64,000 nucleotides of DNA from the NCBI RefSeq assembly GCF_900100715.1, contig NZ_FNCA01000010.1, forward strand, positions 1 to 64,000, written 5' to 3'. The DNA comes from Methanolobus vulcani (lineage in GTDB: Archaea; Halobacteriota; Methanosarcinia; Methanosarcinales; Methanosarcinaceae). The notes below the pieces were generated by a model. That model was not told the DNA's origin. It saw nothing but the letters and a program-made list of their open reading frames with translations, and made no database searches. This document shows, in pieces, positions 8,257-17,410 of this stretch. Both the position numbers and the translations under genes were made by a program. Numbering within the stretch: the stretch's first letter is position 1; each line of letters opens with the position of its first letter.

Positions 8257-8550
8257 ATGGCAAAAACACTTCAGCAAATAATAACTATCGGAGAGGCGAT
8301 TTCTCATCCGGTCAGGTTAAAACTCCTGTATCTGCTCTCGGAGAGAGAGAGATACATATATGATCTGGCGAAGGATCTTGAAATTTCCCGTCAGGTTGTC
8401 CAGCTGCATCTGAAAAGACTGGAAAAGGCCGGGTTTGTTGAAAGTGATCTGAGACTTGAGGATAACGACAACCGCGCCAAGAAGTTCTACAAGCTGAAAG
8501 AATTCGATGTTGATATCTGCCTCAAAGACCTGAATGAAATATTTGCTTGA
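8257..8550 (+). CDS. ArsR-type winged-helix transcription regulator
   Basis: 97 residues. A compact winged-helix protein: ISHPVRLKLLYLLSE (helix 1-2 with the common HPVRLKLL motif), YDLAKDLEISRQVVQLHLKRLEKAGFV (helix-turn-helix), then the wing and a C-terminal helix. No Cys-based metal site is seen. It is the last gene of the 7377-8550 group and probably autoregulates through the palindrome at 7312-7337. The effector is unknown. Confidence 0.85.
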   Translation: MAKTLQQIITIGEAISHPVRLKLLYLLSERERYIYDLAKDLEISRQVVQLHLKRLEKAGFVESDLRLEDNDNRAKKFYKLKEFDVDICLKDLNEIFA

Positions 8551-8551
8551 T

Positions 8552-9151
8552 TTAAGGTCTTGATTTTATCAATCTGAAAACATCTTTCAGGGCCATATTT
8601 TTAACATCAACAACATTAAGACCTGCTTTTTTCACATTCTCTACAGTTTCTCTGTTGATATTCACACCTGTCATTGCAACAGTAAGCGGATTGAGCAGGT
8701 CTTCAATGAAAGCAATAGTCCTGTTATCACTTTTCATGTGCTCCAGATTGATGACCATTCCATCAGGTTTGCATACACGTTTCATTTCTTTTAATGCAGA
8801 AACAGGATCTGGTATCGAGCACAGGACAAAGGTAGTGATCACATAATCAAAGCTGTCATCCTCAAATCCCAGTTTTTCAGCATCCATCTGGAACAAGGAG
8901 ATGTTATCCTTATGAGTAGCTTTTTCCTTTGCATGGGAAAGCATCATGTCACTGATGTCAACACCAACAATTTCGCATTCATCCGAATAATAGGGTATAT
9001 TTTTCCCGGTTCCAATACCTACATCTAGCACTCTTCCAGACAATCCGGATAAAATATCTTTTCTCCATTTACTGAACCATATGTATTCCATAGGAATTTC
9101 CATGATATCAAAAACATAGGATACACGGTTGTACTTGGAGATAATTGACAT
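8552..9151 (-). CDS. Class I SAM-dependent methyltransferase
   Basis: About 199 residues from ATG 9151. The N-terminus (KYNRVSYVFDIME) matches the start of UbiE/Methyltransf_11-type enzymes; motif I is GRVLDVGIGTGKN, motif II follows with VGVDIS, and LGFEDDSFDYVITTFVLCSI covers motif IV. It transfers a methyl group from S-adenosylmethionine to an unidentified small molecule. An upstream ATG at 9256 would add 35 residues that do not fit the family; neither start has a good ribosome site. It converges on the ArsR gene with only 1 bp between them. Confidence 0.8.
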   Translation of the reverse strand: MSIISKYNRVSYVFDIMEIPMEYIWFSKWRKDILSGLSGRVLDVGIGTGKNIPYYSDECEIVGVDISDMMLSHAKEKATHKDNISLFQMDAEKLGFEDDSFDYVITTFVLCSIPDPVSALKEMKRVCKPDGMVINLEHMKSDNRTIAFIEDLLNPLTVAMTGVNINRETVENVKKAGLNVVDVKNMALKDVFRLIKSRP

Positions 9152-9373
9152 ATAATTTTCTTTGATGTTATTACTTAAACAATCTATGCTTGCTTTGTTT
9201 CTGATGTTCTGGCATATGAAACCATACTGATCTTTAAGGTGTCTGCTTTCATGCAAACATTCAAATGCTATTTCTGCTGCATTTAATGTAATGAAAGTTT
9301 CAGGAAACTTCCAGTTTTGTTAACTTCCCTGCAGAACCGAGTCAGTTGTCTGTTGAGATACGTGAGGAATATT

Positions 9374-10039
9374 ATGAAGATAATCGGTATACAATCAAGC
9401 CCAAGAGGCAGGAACAGTAATACTTTGAAATTGTTGAATGCAGCCCTTGAAGGAGCAGCTGCGGCAGGAGCAGATACTGAGATTATCGATGTTGCAAAGC
9501 TGAATATCAAATACTGCATAGCATGTGACGCCTGTCATAAGAGCGGTATCTGCCCTATAAAAGATGATTATAATGCTGTAATGGGAAAACTGCTTGAAGC
9601 AGACGGGATAATCTGCAGCAGTCCTAATTACATTACAAACGTAACGGCACAACTTAAAACACTATTTGACAGAAGTCCTCTTGTTATTCATGAACAGCTT
9701 TTTGAAGAAAAGTATGGCTTTTCTTTGACTACTGCAGGCAGCCTGAATGTGGATTTTGTGCTTGACATCATGAATGCGTTCCTGAAAAGCTGTGGTGCCA
9801 TTGTCACCGGAGGTGTTGGTTGTGCCATGGTACAGGGTCCTGATGAACTGAAAGCTGCTGTAAGCAGATCGCATGAGATGGGCATGGACCTTGTGGAGGC
9901 CATCCGGGAAAAAAGACAGTATCCTGAACAGGAAGCAGAACACAGAGCCTGGAGAGAAGGATTCAAAAATGTAATAATGGCAAACAGGGAAAAATGGCCT
10001 CATAATGTGGAACACTGGACGGAAAGAGGCTGGCTGTAA
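9374..10039 (+). CDS. Iron-sulfur flavoprotein (Isf-type), NAD(P)H-dependent FMN reductase fold
   Basis: 221 residues. Flavodoxin-like N-terminus (GIQSSPRGRNSNT, FMN phosphate loop), then the compact [4Fe-4S] motif C48-X2-C51-X2-C54-X5-C60 that defines archaeal Isf proteins, and SSPNYITNVTAQLKTLFDR, typical of the family. Isf proteins take electrons from ferredoxin and reduce O2, peroxide or other acceptors in methanogens. ATG 9374 is chosen because GAGG lies about 9 bases upstream. The DUF169 gene follows after 44 bp on the same strand and may be co-transcribed. Confidence 0.88.
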   Translation: MKIIGIQSSPRGRNSNTLKLLNAALEGAAAAGADTEIIDVAKLNIKYCIACDACHKSGICPIKDDYNAVMGKLLEADGIICSSPNYITNVTAQLKTLFDRSPLVIHEQLFEEKYGFSLTTAGSLNVDFVLDIMNAFLKSCGAIVTGGVGCAMVQGPDELKAAVSRSHEMGMDLVEAIREKRQYPEQEAEHRAWREGFKNVIMANREKWPHNVEHWTERGWL

Positions 10040-10083
10040 GATAATATTTACTCAGGGAATATTTGCTCAGAGGAGCGGGTTTT

Positions 10084-10887
10084 ATGTATAAAGATGCCAT
10101 GTTGAGTGTTCGGGAACTTGGAAACTGGCTTGTGGAGGCAGGAAGATTGAAACTCCGGCCGTTGTGTGTGTATGGTACGGATGAGATTCCGCAGGGAGCC
10201 ATACCTTCATACAAAATAGATCGCTGTATACCGAAGGTCGCCTATACTGCATCACTGATTGAAAAAACGCCTCCTGTATATATAGAGGCGGGTCATAAGC
10301 AGTGTTGTGGCGGTGGGCTGGTCTGGATGGGGTTTGCTGAGCCACATCCGAAACTGAAGTATTTCGTAACTGTGGGCACACCGGACTTCCATGGCGGTGC
10401 TGCCGAACATCTGAAGGCAACAGCGGAACTATTCGATGAGCAGAAACAGCGTGCCGGAAAGATTACTCCTCCCGGCAGGTACATCGTCCTGGCTCCGTAC
10501 ACCGATAACATACCATCAGATGCTGTAAGGTCGGTAATACTCTTTGCAGGTGCCGAACAGATAAGAAATCTATGCGGCCTGGCACAGTTTCGCAGTTCAG
10601 ATCCCTTTTTCAGAACACTGGTTCCAGCTGGTTCCACTTGTGCTATGATGATAACTTTCCCGGCGGGAATGGCAGAAAATGCGCCGAAGGATTCAGCTTA
10701 TGTAGGTTCTACTGACCCCACGGGTAATCTATGGCTTCCGCATGATCTGATGATCATGGGTATTCCGGCATCTGTAGCCTGGCAAATGGCTGCGGATAAA
10801 GATGATTCTTTCATAGGCAAAAGGAATAAATTGACATATCCTGATAAACGTATTGAAGTCAATATGAAGGATATAGAACATGTTTGA
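10084..10887 (+). CDS. DUF169 family protein
   Basis: 267 residues of the DUF169 family, found mainly in methanogens and other anaerobes. Visible features: a conserved Cys pair in HKQCCGGG (about 78-85) and RYIVLAPYTDNIPSDA in the middle. The cysteines and the gene's place after an iron-sulfur flavoprotein suggest a metal or redox-related role, but no reaction is known. Ribosome site GAGGAGCGGG (10070-10079) sits 4-8 bases before ATG 10084. Confidence 0.8.
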   Translation: MYKDAMLSVRELGNWLVEAGRLKLRPLCVYGTDEIPQGAIPSYKIDRCIPKVAYTASLIEKTPPVYIEAGHKQCCGGGLVWMGFAEPHPKLKYFVTVGTPDFHGGAAEHLKATAELFDEQKQRAGKITPPGRYIVLAPYTDNIPSDAVRSVILFAGAEQIRNLCGLAQFRSSDPFFRTLVPAGSTCAMMITFPAGMAENAPKDSAYVGSTDPTGNLWLPHDLMIMGIPASVAWQMAADKDDSFIGKRNKLTYPDKRIEVNMKDIEHV

Positions 10888-11349
10888 AAATATATGAATG
10901 CTGTAAAGGCTTTATAGAAAACGCTTGCTATTTCACTATTTTGTATATTTATTAATATTCGTTATTTTCTTTGTCAGATAGTTAGGTTAGTGCATTATCT
11001 TTCATCTGGACTTGATTTTTATTTTTTGTTGGAGTAATAATGTCATTCAAAACCGGATATTTTTTATACCATTATGTTTGTTTGAACATAACGCATGAAG
11101 TGCGGAAAGTCAGGCACACAATGCTATGAATGTAAAAAGGGTACGATATTTCTGACATTGCTTTACTTCTGGCCGTGACATCGTGCATATGCATGTAACC
11201 GGCAGACCAGCGGGTTATGCAGGATACAGAATATGCTTAGAGCAACAGTGGAAGCTATAATGCACTTCCTGTTCTCTTGCAGATGCTCAAGTCCATTCAT
11301 TGCAGATTGCAGACTTACAGGTATAAATTACTTGGAAGGTGGAATCTAT
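10888..11349 (+). other. Long, potentially structured leader before the ABC importer operon
   Basis: 462 bp without a protein gene. A TATA-like TTTATA at about 11063-11068 could start a leader of about 250 bases. Several short helices can be drawn: CGCA 11092-11095 with TGCG 11101-11104; GTCAG 11109-11113 with CTGAC 11152-11156; GCAT/AACC at 11191-11200 with GGGTTATGC at 11212-11220; AAGTC 11289-11293 with GACTT 11312-11316. None matches a riboswitch I know, including the cobalamin class. A ribosome site GGAAGGTGG lies at 11334-11342. Confidence 0.35.
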
Positions 11350-12666
11350 ATGAATAAAGAAACAAAAGTTCTTCTGATAACCATAATGATGGTAGTTGCA
11401 GTCTTTTTTAGTGGCTGTGTGGATAGTAAGTTGGTAAATGAAAGTGATCCAGTTTCTGATAAGATCACAGAAAACAATGATTATGTAGTTGAAAAGGAAA
11501 ACAGTACAGATCAAAAAATGATGAGTGTCAGAGATGATATTGAGACTGATAAGAATACTACAGACTTTTCTTTAAATAATACCACTTCTGATTATACATC
11601 TGCCTCTTCTTATTACACAAGCAGTGGCAGTTCATCCAGTTCCAGTAAATCCACTTCTGATGAAACTGTGTCAAGTGATAATTCTACTACTACAGATAAT
11701 AGTACGACAACCTGGAATATTACTGATATGGCAGGAAGAACATCAGAGATCCCAACCCCTGAAAATCTTCAGAAAGTAAGCTGCTTGCATCCGATCCCTA
11801 CTTATATGACATGGAGGCTGGCACCGGAGAAACTTATCAGCATCGATATGGTCTTTAATGCAAACCCTCGTCTTGTGCCTGATGATGCGAATGATTTCCT
11901 ACATAATCTTCCCGTAACGGGAGTCTATTTTAAAGGCATGAATCAGGAACAGATGCTGGCACTTGATCCGGATGTAATAGTATCCATGACCAAGGATCCA
12001 AACATAGATCAGGAACAGATGGACTATGACGCAACAATTGTTGCCATATCCAAAGATAGACTTGGATATTACGAAGAGTCTTTTAGATTCATGGGGGTAT
12101 TACTTGGTAATGAGGGAGAAGCGAATGAACTTGCAGACTACTGGAACAGTTCAATCACAAAAGTGACGGACATCACATCAGAGATACCTGAGGAACAGCG
12201 TCTGAAAGTCTATTATGCATCCCACGACGGCCCTCTTTCAACTGTTGGTCCGGAGACAGTAATGAACTCGATTATCAACCTTGCAGGAGGTACTGGTTTA
12301 TATGACACGAACAGTTCACTAACATCTGCCGATCTGGTAAACGAGCATCTGGCTGTTAACATCGAGCAGATTATTCTGTGGAATCCTGATGTTATCATTA
12401 CAAAAACAGAGACAGAGAAAAATTCGATTCTTAATGACACTCAGTGGGAACCTATAACTGCCGTGCAGAATGGCCGTGTCTATGCAGCTCCTCGCTGGGA
12501 ATCATTGGATGGTGTACAATCTATCATGGGTCTTATGTGGACGGCAGAAACTCTGTATCCGAGCGAGGTTACATTTGATTTCAATACCGAGACACGTGAT
12601 TTCTATTCAAAGTTCTACCTCTACGACAACATGACTGATGAACAGATCGCGGAGACGGTAGCATGA
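11350..12666 (+). CDS. ABC importer substrate-binding lipoprotein, iron-chelate/corrinoid class
   Basis: 438 residues. Lipoprotein signal with FFSGC, lipid-modified Cys23. A low-complexity Ser/Thr/Asn-rich linker fills about residues 30-125, then comes a Peripla_BP_2 (BtuF/FepB-like) domain starting with WNITDMAGRTSEIP and containing the class-typical segments LDPDVIVSM and WNPDVIITK. It binds a metal chelate or cobamide outside the membrane and delivers it to the permease at 13784. ATG 11350 is chosen for the ribosome site GGAAGGTGG and the signal peptide. The stop overlaps the start of the radical SAM gene (ATGA), so the two are translationally coupled. Confidence 0.88.
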   Translation: MNKETKVLLITIMMVVAVFFSGCVDSKLVNESDPVSDKITENNDYVVEKENSTDQKMMSVRDDIETDKNTTDFSLNNTTSDYTSASSYYTSSGSSSSSSKSTSDETVSSDNSTTTDNSTTTWNITDMAGRTSEIPTPENLQKVSCLHPIPTYMTWRLAPEKLISIDMVFNANPRLVPDDANDFLHNLPVTGVYFKGMNQEQMLALDPDVIVSMTKDPNIDQEQMDYDATIVAISKDRLGYYEESFRFMGVLLGNEGEANELADYWNSSITKVTDITSEIPEEQRLKVYYASHDGPLSTVGPETVMNSIINLAGGTGLYDTNSSLTSADLVNEHLAVNIEQIILWNPDVIITKTETEKNSILNDTQWEPITAVQNGRVYAAPRWESLDGVQSIMGLMWTAETLYPSEVTFDFNTETRDFYSKFYLYDNMTDEQIAETVA

Positions 12667-13709
12667 CGGATCTGGCAATGGACTACACAAAGATTCTTCA
12701 GAAAGCTCTTGATGAGCCCATTGATTACGATGAGGCTCTTTACCTTTTTAAAGAGACTGAGAATGCTGTAAAGGCACAGGATCTTTTCCGAACCGCACTG
12801 GCTGTAAGGAATGCAGAGATCGGTAACACTTTCAGGTGGAGCGGTGGGATAGCCTCTGTTCTTCCATGTAAACTGCAGCCTTTATGTTCGTATTGTCCAT
12901 ACTGGACAAAGGACACAACACAGCCACTGACAATTGATGAGATCAAGATTGGCGTGCAATATATAGAAGAGCAGGGTTTGAAGGAATTCCATCTAAGCGG
13001 TGGCACAGACCGTCGTTCAGATGGCAGGGACATTGTAGATATAGTAAGGACAATCGCACCAATGACATCAGCTGACATAACAGTGAATGTAGGTGCTGCC
13101 ATATCAGAGGCAAACATTCAAGAATTGAAACGACTTGGTGTGAAGCGCATAGGTGCTTCTTTTGAAACTGTTAACCGTGATCTTTTCCGTAAGGTAAAGG
13201 CAGGAGATAGTTTTGATGCCAAGGTGGAGCTGGCAGAGATGATCAGCGATGCCGGGCTGGAATTTGGTACGGGAATGCTTGCCGGACTTACAACAGGTCC
13301 TGAACGTTACAAGGACTATGCGGATTTCATGTTCTTTGTCCGTCAGTTCAGGAATCTGAAAAGCGTTTATGTAAGCCGTTTCTTCCCTGTCACAGGAACT
13401 CCAATGGCAGATCATCCGCGCTGCTCGACAATAGAAGGCTCACGTATAATCGCGATAATGCGTCTTATTCTAAGGAATATTGATATTGGCCCGGCAGCAG
13501 GTTGGAGCTACGATGATATTCCCATGTGGGTCATGGCTGGTGGTGGTAATCGCATAGGTGGTGTGCATATCAATCGTGTTCCCGGGTACAAGAATAACTG
13601 GTTCCTGCACTCGGCACTAGAATATCGTGACCGTATGGAGTATCGCAATACTATCGCAACTGCTGAAAAGCTACTGAAAGAAGCAGGTATTGAAGAGGTT
13701 GTTTATTGA
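12663..13709 (+). CDS. Radical SAM protein of the BioB/HydE/HcgA group with a CX5CX2C cluster motif
   Basis: 348 residues. A radical SAM TIM-barrel of the biotin synthase-like group (HydE, PylB, BioB, HcgA). The cluster motif is C69-X5-C75-X2-C78, not the usual CX3CX2C; CX5CX2C is the form known from HcgA, the FeGP-cofactor enzyme. Further marks are HLSGGTDRR (SAM-binding GGE-like region), VGAAISEANIQELKRLGVKRIGAS, and GMLAGLTTGPERY. It overlaps the binding-protein gene by 4 bp and precedes the permease, so it is part of the importer operon. It may modify or build the imported cofactor, or an organometallic centre; this is inferred from context only. No other hcg genes are nearby. Confidence 0.85.
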   Translation: MTDLAMDYTKILQKALDEPIDYDEALYLFKETENAVKAQDLFRTALAVRNAEIGNTFRWSGGIASVLPCKLQPLCSYCPYWTKDTTQPLTIDEIKIGVQYIEEQGLKEFHLSGGTDRRSDGRDIVDIVRTIAPMTSADITVNVGAAISEANIQELKRLGVKRIGASFETVNRDLFRKVKAGDSFDAKVELAEMISDAGLEFGTGMLAGLTTGPERYKDYADFMFFVRQFRNLKSVYVSRFFPVTGTPMADHPRCSTIEGSRIIAIMRLILRNIDIGPAAGWSYDDIPMWVMAGGGNRIGGVHINRVPGYKNNWFLHSALEYRDRMEYRNTIATAEKLLKEAGIEEVVY

Positions 13710-13783
13710 AAATACTTTTTGATAAATGAACATTGATTTTCAGATATAGCTCAGAAATCATGGGACAAGTGGAAATGATAAAT

Positions 13784-14908
13784 ATGAAAAAAACGTGGAG
13801 CCTGTGTAACGTTACTCTGATCAACCGAGTGAAACTTACTTCACATCTGAGTAAAGCACCTATCAATTTCACTTTGTTCCTGTTGCTTTTATGTGTTCTC
13901 ATCATAGCTCTCTTTGTTGGCAGATATCCAATAGACCCGGTCACAGTGGTGATTATTCTGGTTGCCGGTATCATGGAATGGATAGGAAATATGATAGCGG
14001 TCATTACAGGTGTGAAGGTATCCTTCTTCTGGTCGATACGGCATACATGGCCAACAGCTATGAACACTGTTGTCTGGGATGTGAGATTACCCCGGGCGAT
14101 GGCTGTCATTCTGGCAGGATCAGGACTTTCAGTGTCGGGTGCGACCTATCAGGGTGTTTTCCGCAATCCTCTTGTCTCAGAGTCCATTCTTGGTGTTTCT
14201 GCCGGTGCCGGGGTCGGTGCAGCTCTCGCGATTCTGATGGATCAGGGGAACAGCGTCATCCAGTTATCAGCATTCATATTCGGGCTGCTGGCCGTTGGTA
14301 TGACCTTTGCAATAAGCCGTGTCTATCGCAGTAATCCTACGCTGGTTCTCGTGCTGGCAGGAATCATCGTGGGTGGTCTGTTTTCCGCAATCATTTCCCT
14401 CATGAAATTCGTTGCTGATCCATATAGCAAGCTTCCAGATATAGTATTCTGGCTTATGGGTTCTTTCTCAAAGGCTTCTTCTGCAAATCTACTTCCTATC
14501 ATGCCGATTTTCATAATTGCTATGCTTATAATCATTTTACTGCGATGGCAACTTAATGTCCTTTCAATGGGTGATGAAGAGGCAAGGTCATTGGGAATCG
14601 ATACGAAACGTTTTCGTCCAATAGTTATTGTTTGTTCCACTCTTCTGACAGCAGCTGCAGTTTGTATAGGGGGTGTGATCGGCTGGGTGGGACTTATAAT
14701 TCCTCATATTTCCAGAATGGTTGTCGGTCCTGACCACAAAGATATGATAATTGCATCCATACTGCTGGGAGGTTCCTATCTGCTTGCTGTAGACACAATA
14801 TGCAGGACATTGGCATCTGTGGAGATACCCATCAGTATAATCACTTCTATCCTAGGTGCTCCGATATTCCTGTATTTGTTATATAAAGCTAAAAAGACGT
14901 GGTCATGA
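13784..14908 (+). CDS. FecCD/BtuC-family ABC permease
   Basis: About 374 residues with nine to ten hydrophobic segments. Family marks: VRLPRAMAVILAGSGLSVSGATYQGVFRNPLVSE (split here: RLPRAMAVILAGSGLSVSG and NPLVSESILGVSAG), and GWVGLIIPHISRM near the C-terminus, which is the coupling-helix region. It forms the membrane channel for the ligand bound by the lipoprotein at 11350. Possible starts are ATGs at 13760, 13775 and 13784; 13784 has GTGGA 10 bases upstream. The stop overlaps the ATPase start (ATGATG). Confidence 0.88.
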   Translation: MKKTWSLCNVTLINRVKLTSHLSKAPINFTLFLLLLCVLIIALFVGRYPIDPVTVVIILVAGIMEWIGNMIAVITGVKVSFFWSIRHTWPTAMNTVVWDVRLPRAMAVILAGSGLSVSGATYQGVFRNPLVSESILGVSAGAGVGAALAILMDQGNSVIQLSAFIFGLLAVGMTFAISRVYRSNPTLVLVLAGIIVGGLFSAIISLMKFVADPYSKLPDIVFWLMGSFSKASSANLLPIMPIFIIAMLIIILLRWQLNVLSMGDEEARSLGIDTKRFRPIVIVCSTLLTAAAVCIGGVIGWVGLIIPHISRMVVGPDHKDMIIASILLGGSYLLAVDTICRTLASVEIPISIITSILGAPIFLYLLYKAKKTWS

Positions 14909-15696
14909 TGTGTGCAAGACTTGAAGTAAAGAATGCCACTTTTTCCTACGACGGCAAAAGGAATATCTTTGAGGATATCTCCTTCTCTGTCGACCCGGGA
15001 GACGTGTTCTGCATTCTGGGAACAAATGGTACCGGTAAATCCACATTGCTTCGCTGCTTATGTAATTTATATAAATTGAATGCAGGCAGTATATGTATCG
15101 ATGGAAAGGAGATAACTACATATGCACCTAAAACCCTGGCCCGGAAGATAGGTTTCATTCCTCAGATCCACACACCCACTTTTCCATATTCGGTACTGCA
15201 GGTGGTCATGATGGGCAGAACACCACATCTGAATACTTTTGCAACGCCTTCAATGAATGATATGGATATTGCACTGGAAGCTCTCAGAACGGTAAACATC
15301 GAACATATAAAAGACAAACCATATACCGAACTCAGCGGTGGACAAATGCAACTTGTGCTCATGGCCCGTGTGCTTGCCCAGGAACCCGAGATCCTGCTGC
15401 TTGATGAACCGACTTCTCATCTGGATGTGGGTAATCAGATCAGTACTATTGAAATGGTCCGCAAATTATCACGTAAAGGTCTGTCTCTGATTATGACTTC
15501 ACATTTTCCAGACCACACTTTCCTTTCATCCAGTAAGGTTGGCATCATGAAGGATAAAAAATTCCTTGCCATGGGGCATGCCGATGAGGTTGTCACCGAA
15601 GAAAACCTGCAGGAAACCTATGGAGTACCTATAAAAATTGTCAGAATTGACGGAGAGATCAATCGCAAGATTGCAGTACCGGTAATAAGAGAATAA
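14905..15696 (+). CDS. ABC importer ATP-binding subunit (BtuD/FepC-like)
   Basis: About 263 residues. Walker A LGTNGTGKST, Q-loop GFIPQ, signature ELSGGQMQ, Walker B EILLLDEPTSHLD and the switch His in TSHFP are all present. It powers uptake with the permease it overlaps by 4 bp. The C-terminal extension (about 220-263) is typical of the iron/cobamide class. Last gene of the 11350-15696 operon; the next gene is 100 bp downstream. Confidence 0.9.
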   Translation: MMCARLEVKNATFSYDGKRNIFEDISFSVDPGDVFCILGTNGTGKSTLLRCLCNLYKLNAGSICIDGKEITTYAPKTLARKIGFIPQIHTPTFPYSVLQVVMMGRTPHLNTFATPSMNDMDIALEALRTVNIEHIKDKPYTELSGGQMQLVLMARVLAQEPEILLLDEPTSHLDVGNQISTIEMVRKLSRKGLSLIMTSHFPDHTFLSSSKVGIMKDKKFLAMGHADEVVTEENLQETYGVPIKIVRIDGEINRKIAVPVIRE

Positions 15697-15797
15697 AGCC
15701 GTAACTATGTTCATTATTATTTTTTAAAAATCCTTTTTGAAAAAGAACTTAAACCATCAGATAATTGGTTTGTTTGCATAATTTCAGGAAGGATAGC

Positions 15798-16226
15798 ATG
15801 GTTACAAAGCAGGAAGAATTCTGGAAAAGAGACAATTTCCTTGTTATAACAGATGGTACAAAGCCTGCCATCAAGTGGACAATAGATGAACTCAGGAAAA
15901 AAGGAAAAAGTGTATGTGTACTTGATTACTCTGATAAGCCCCTTGAAGGCTCAGTTCAGGATACATCAGAGGTTCCAGAAAGCGTGGAAAATGCAATAAT
16001 TGGCATTACAAAAAGAGAACCTGCCAGAATAATTGAAAAGCTGGCTGAAAAAGGTATTGTTAACTTTTGGGTTCACTGGAGAACAGATACTTGTGATGTC
16101 AATCATCTGGAGTATAAGCAGGATCTGAAGATAATAACTGGAAGATGTCCGATGATGTATCTTGGCAGTAGTGGAAGTATTCACGGTTTCCACAGGTTTG
16201 TTTCGAAAGCTCTTGGAAAATACTGA
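15798..16226 (+). CDS. CoA-binding domain protein (YccU-like)
   Basis: 142 residues, a single Rossmann-like CoA_binding_2 domain: VITDGTKPAIKWTIDELRKKGKSV, then VDYSDKP-like second strand, and a family-typical C-terminal portion with NFWVHWRTDT and ITGRCPMMYLG. Such proteins bind CoA; their role is not established. ATG 15798 has AGGAAGGAT at 15786-15794. It follows the importer operon in the same direction and may or may not share its transcript. Confidence 0.75.
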   Translation: MVTKQEEFWKRDNFLVITDGTKPAIKWTIDELRKKGKSVCVLDYSDKPLEGSVQDTSEVPESVENAIIGITKREPARIIEKLAEKGIVNFWVHWRTDTCDVNHLEYKQDLKIITGRCPMMYLGSSGSIHGFHRFVSKALGKY

Positions 16227-16303
16227 GTTAATTAATCATCCAGCACCCTGCAAAAATATAAAAAGAAATAGTGCCATCTTTTATACTGGGTGAGGATGAC
16301 AGG

Positions 16304-17410
16304 ATGGTAAATACACTGTCCCATCTGGGAATCGGGTTACTGATAGCATCAGTTGCAGGGTTTAATAGACGACAGATCAAGATAGTTGCTTTTATGTCAA
16401 TACTGCCTGATCTGGATTTCATATTGAATGCATTGTTCCTTGCAATAGATGGACACCTTGATCACCAGATGTATAATGGTCTCTACTACATGATGGGTCA
16501 CAGAGAGTTCATGCATTCACTCATTTTTGCTTTGATCGTAACTTTCTATATCTGGTATAGAGAAAAGGATCGCATGCTTACTATCGCTTCCGGTGCTGCC
16601 ATATTCAGCCATATTTATCTGGATTATGTCACAAGCTGGAAAATGAGGCCATTTTTTCCTTTCATAAAAGAAACTTCAACGATAGGTGCAATTGATTTCT
16701 TTGATCCCATGGTTACGGTCATCTCATTTATACCATTGTACTATATTCTGGCAGGCCGTGTCCGTGAAAGCAAAAACAATGGTGTTCTAAATGGGAATAA
16801 TATCTCTTCGCAAGTAAATGGTCATATTAGCGCATTTTTTCAGGGCAATGGTAGCTGGCTTACCGGTATTTCAAAAGGTGAACACAGATCACTGTACAGG
16901 AAAATGCTGGTGATCTTTGTAATATGGTGTGCTTTTAATCCATTGGCAAAAGCAGTTTTAATATCAGATATTGAAAGAGCAGAAGGTCATGATATTAGCT
17001 ATCAGGATTCTTATCCTATATTACCGGGGATCTTTCTCTCGGCCTATGAATTCAATGATACTACATACAGGATATTGACTTTCAGCTACTGGTCTGGTGT
17101 AGAGAAAGAAGGATTTGTGGAAAAATGTTATTGTGACAATGCTTCTTCTGAGCCATACATACAAAGGACACAATTCCTGTACAGTTCCAGTCTTCCGGGT
17201 GAGGTGGATTATCCGGTTTATAATGTGTCTAATTATGGTTCTAATGTCACAGTGGTACTTAGCGATGCCCGCAACCCATTTGCTCAGTACTGGGCATACT
17301 TTAAAACTGAATATATATTTGTATTTGATACTGCTAGTGAAAATTATGAAGTTTATGTGAAAAGGGATGTTCACTATAGTAAACCAATGCCTAAAGGCAT
17401 GTTCGAATGA
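16304..17410 (+). CDS. Membrane-bound metal-dependent hydrolase, YdjM/LexA-regulated family
   Basis: 368 residues. The N-terminal half is the YdjM-type domain: SHLGIGLLI (His), SILPDLDFI (Asp-Asp), GHREFMHSL (two His) and HIYLDYVTS (His/Asp), with several membrane helices; these conserved acidic and His residues are the presumed metal site. The C-terminal portion (about 200-368) is predicted outside the membrane after a hydrophobic helix (KMLVIFVIWCAFNPLAKAVLI). Enzymatic activity of the family is unproven. ATG 16304 is preceded by GAGGATG. Confidence 0.8.
   Translation: MVNTLSHLGIGLLIASVAGFNRRQIKIVAFMSILPDLDFILNALFLAIDGHLDHQMYNGLYYMMGHREFMHSLIFALIVTFYIWYREKDRMLTIASGAAIFSHIYLDYVTSWKMRPFFPFIKETSTIGAIDFFDPMVTVISFIPLYYILAGRVRESKNNGVLNGNNISSQVNGHISAFFQGNGSWLTGISKGEHRSLYRKMLVIFVIWCAFNPLAKAVLISDIERAEGHDISYQDSYPILPGIFLSAYEFNDTTYRILTFSYWSGVEKEGFVEKCYCDNASSEPYIQRTQFLYSSSLPGEVDYPVYNVSNYGSNVTVVLSDARNPFAQYWAYFKTEYIFVFDTASENYEVYVKRDVHYSKPMPKGMFE

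Noticed and set aside
11090-11320. Cobalamin riboswitch before the importer operon
   Set aside because: The conserved B12-box and the core of the aptamer are absent; only short generic helices can be drawn.
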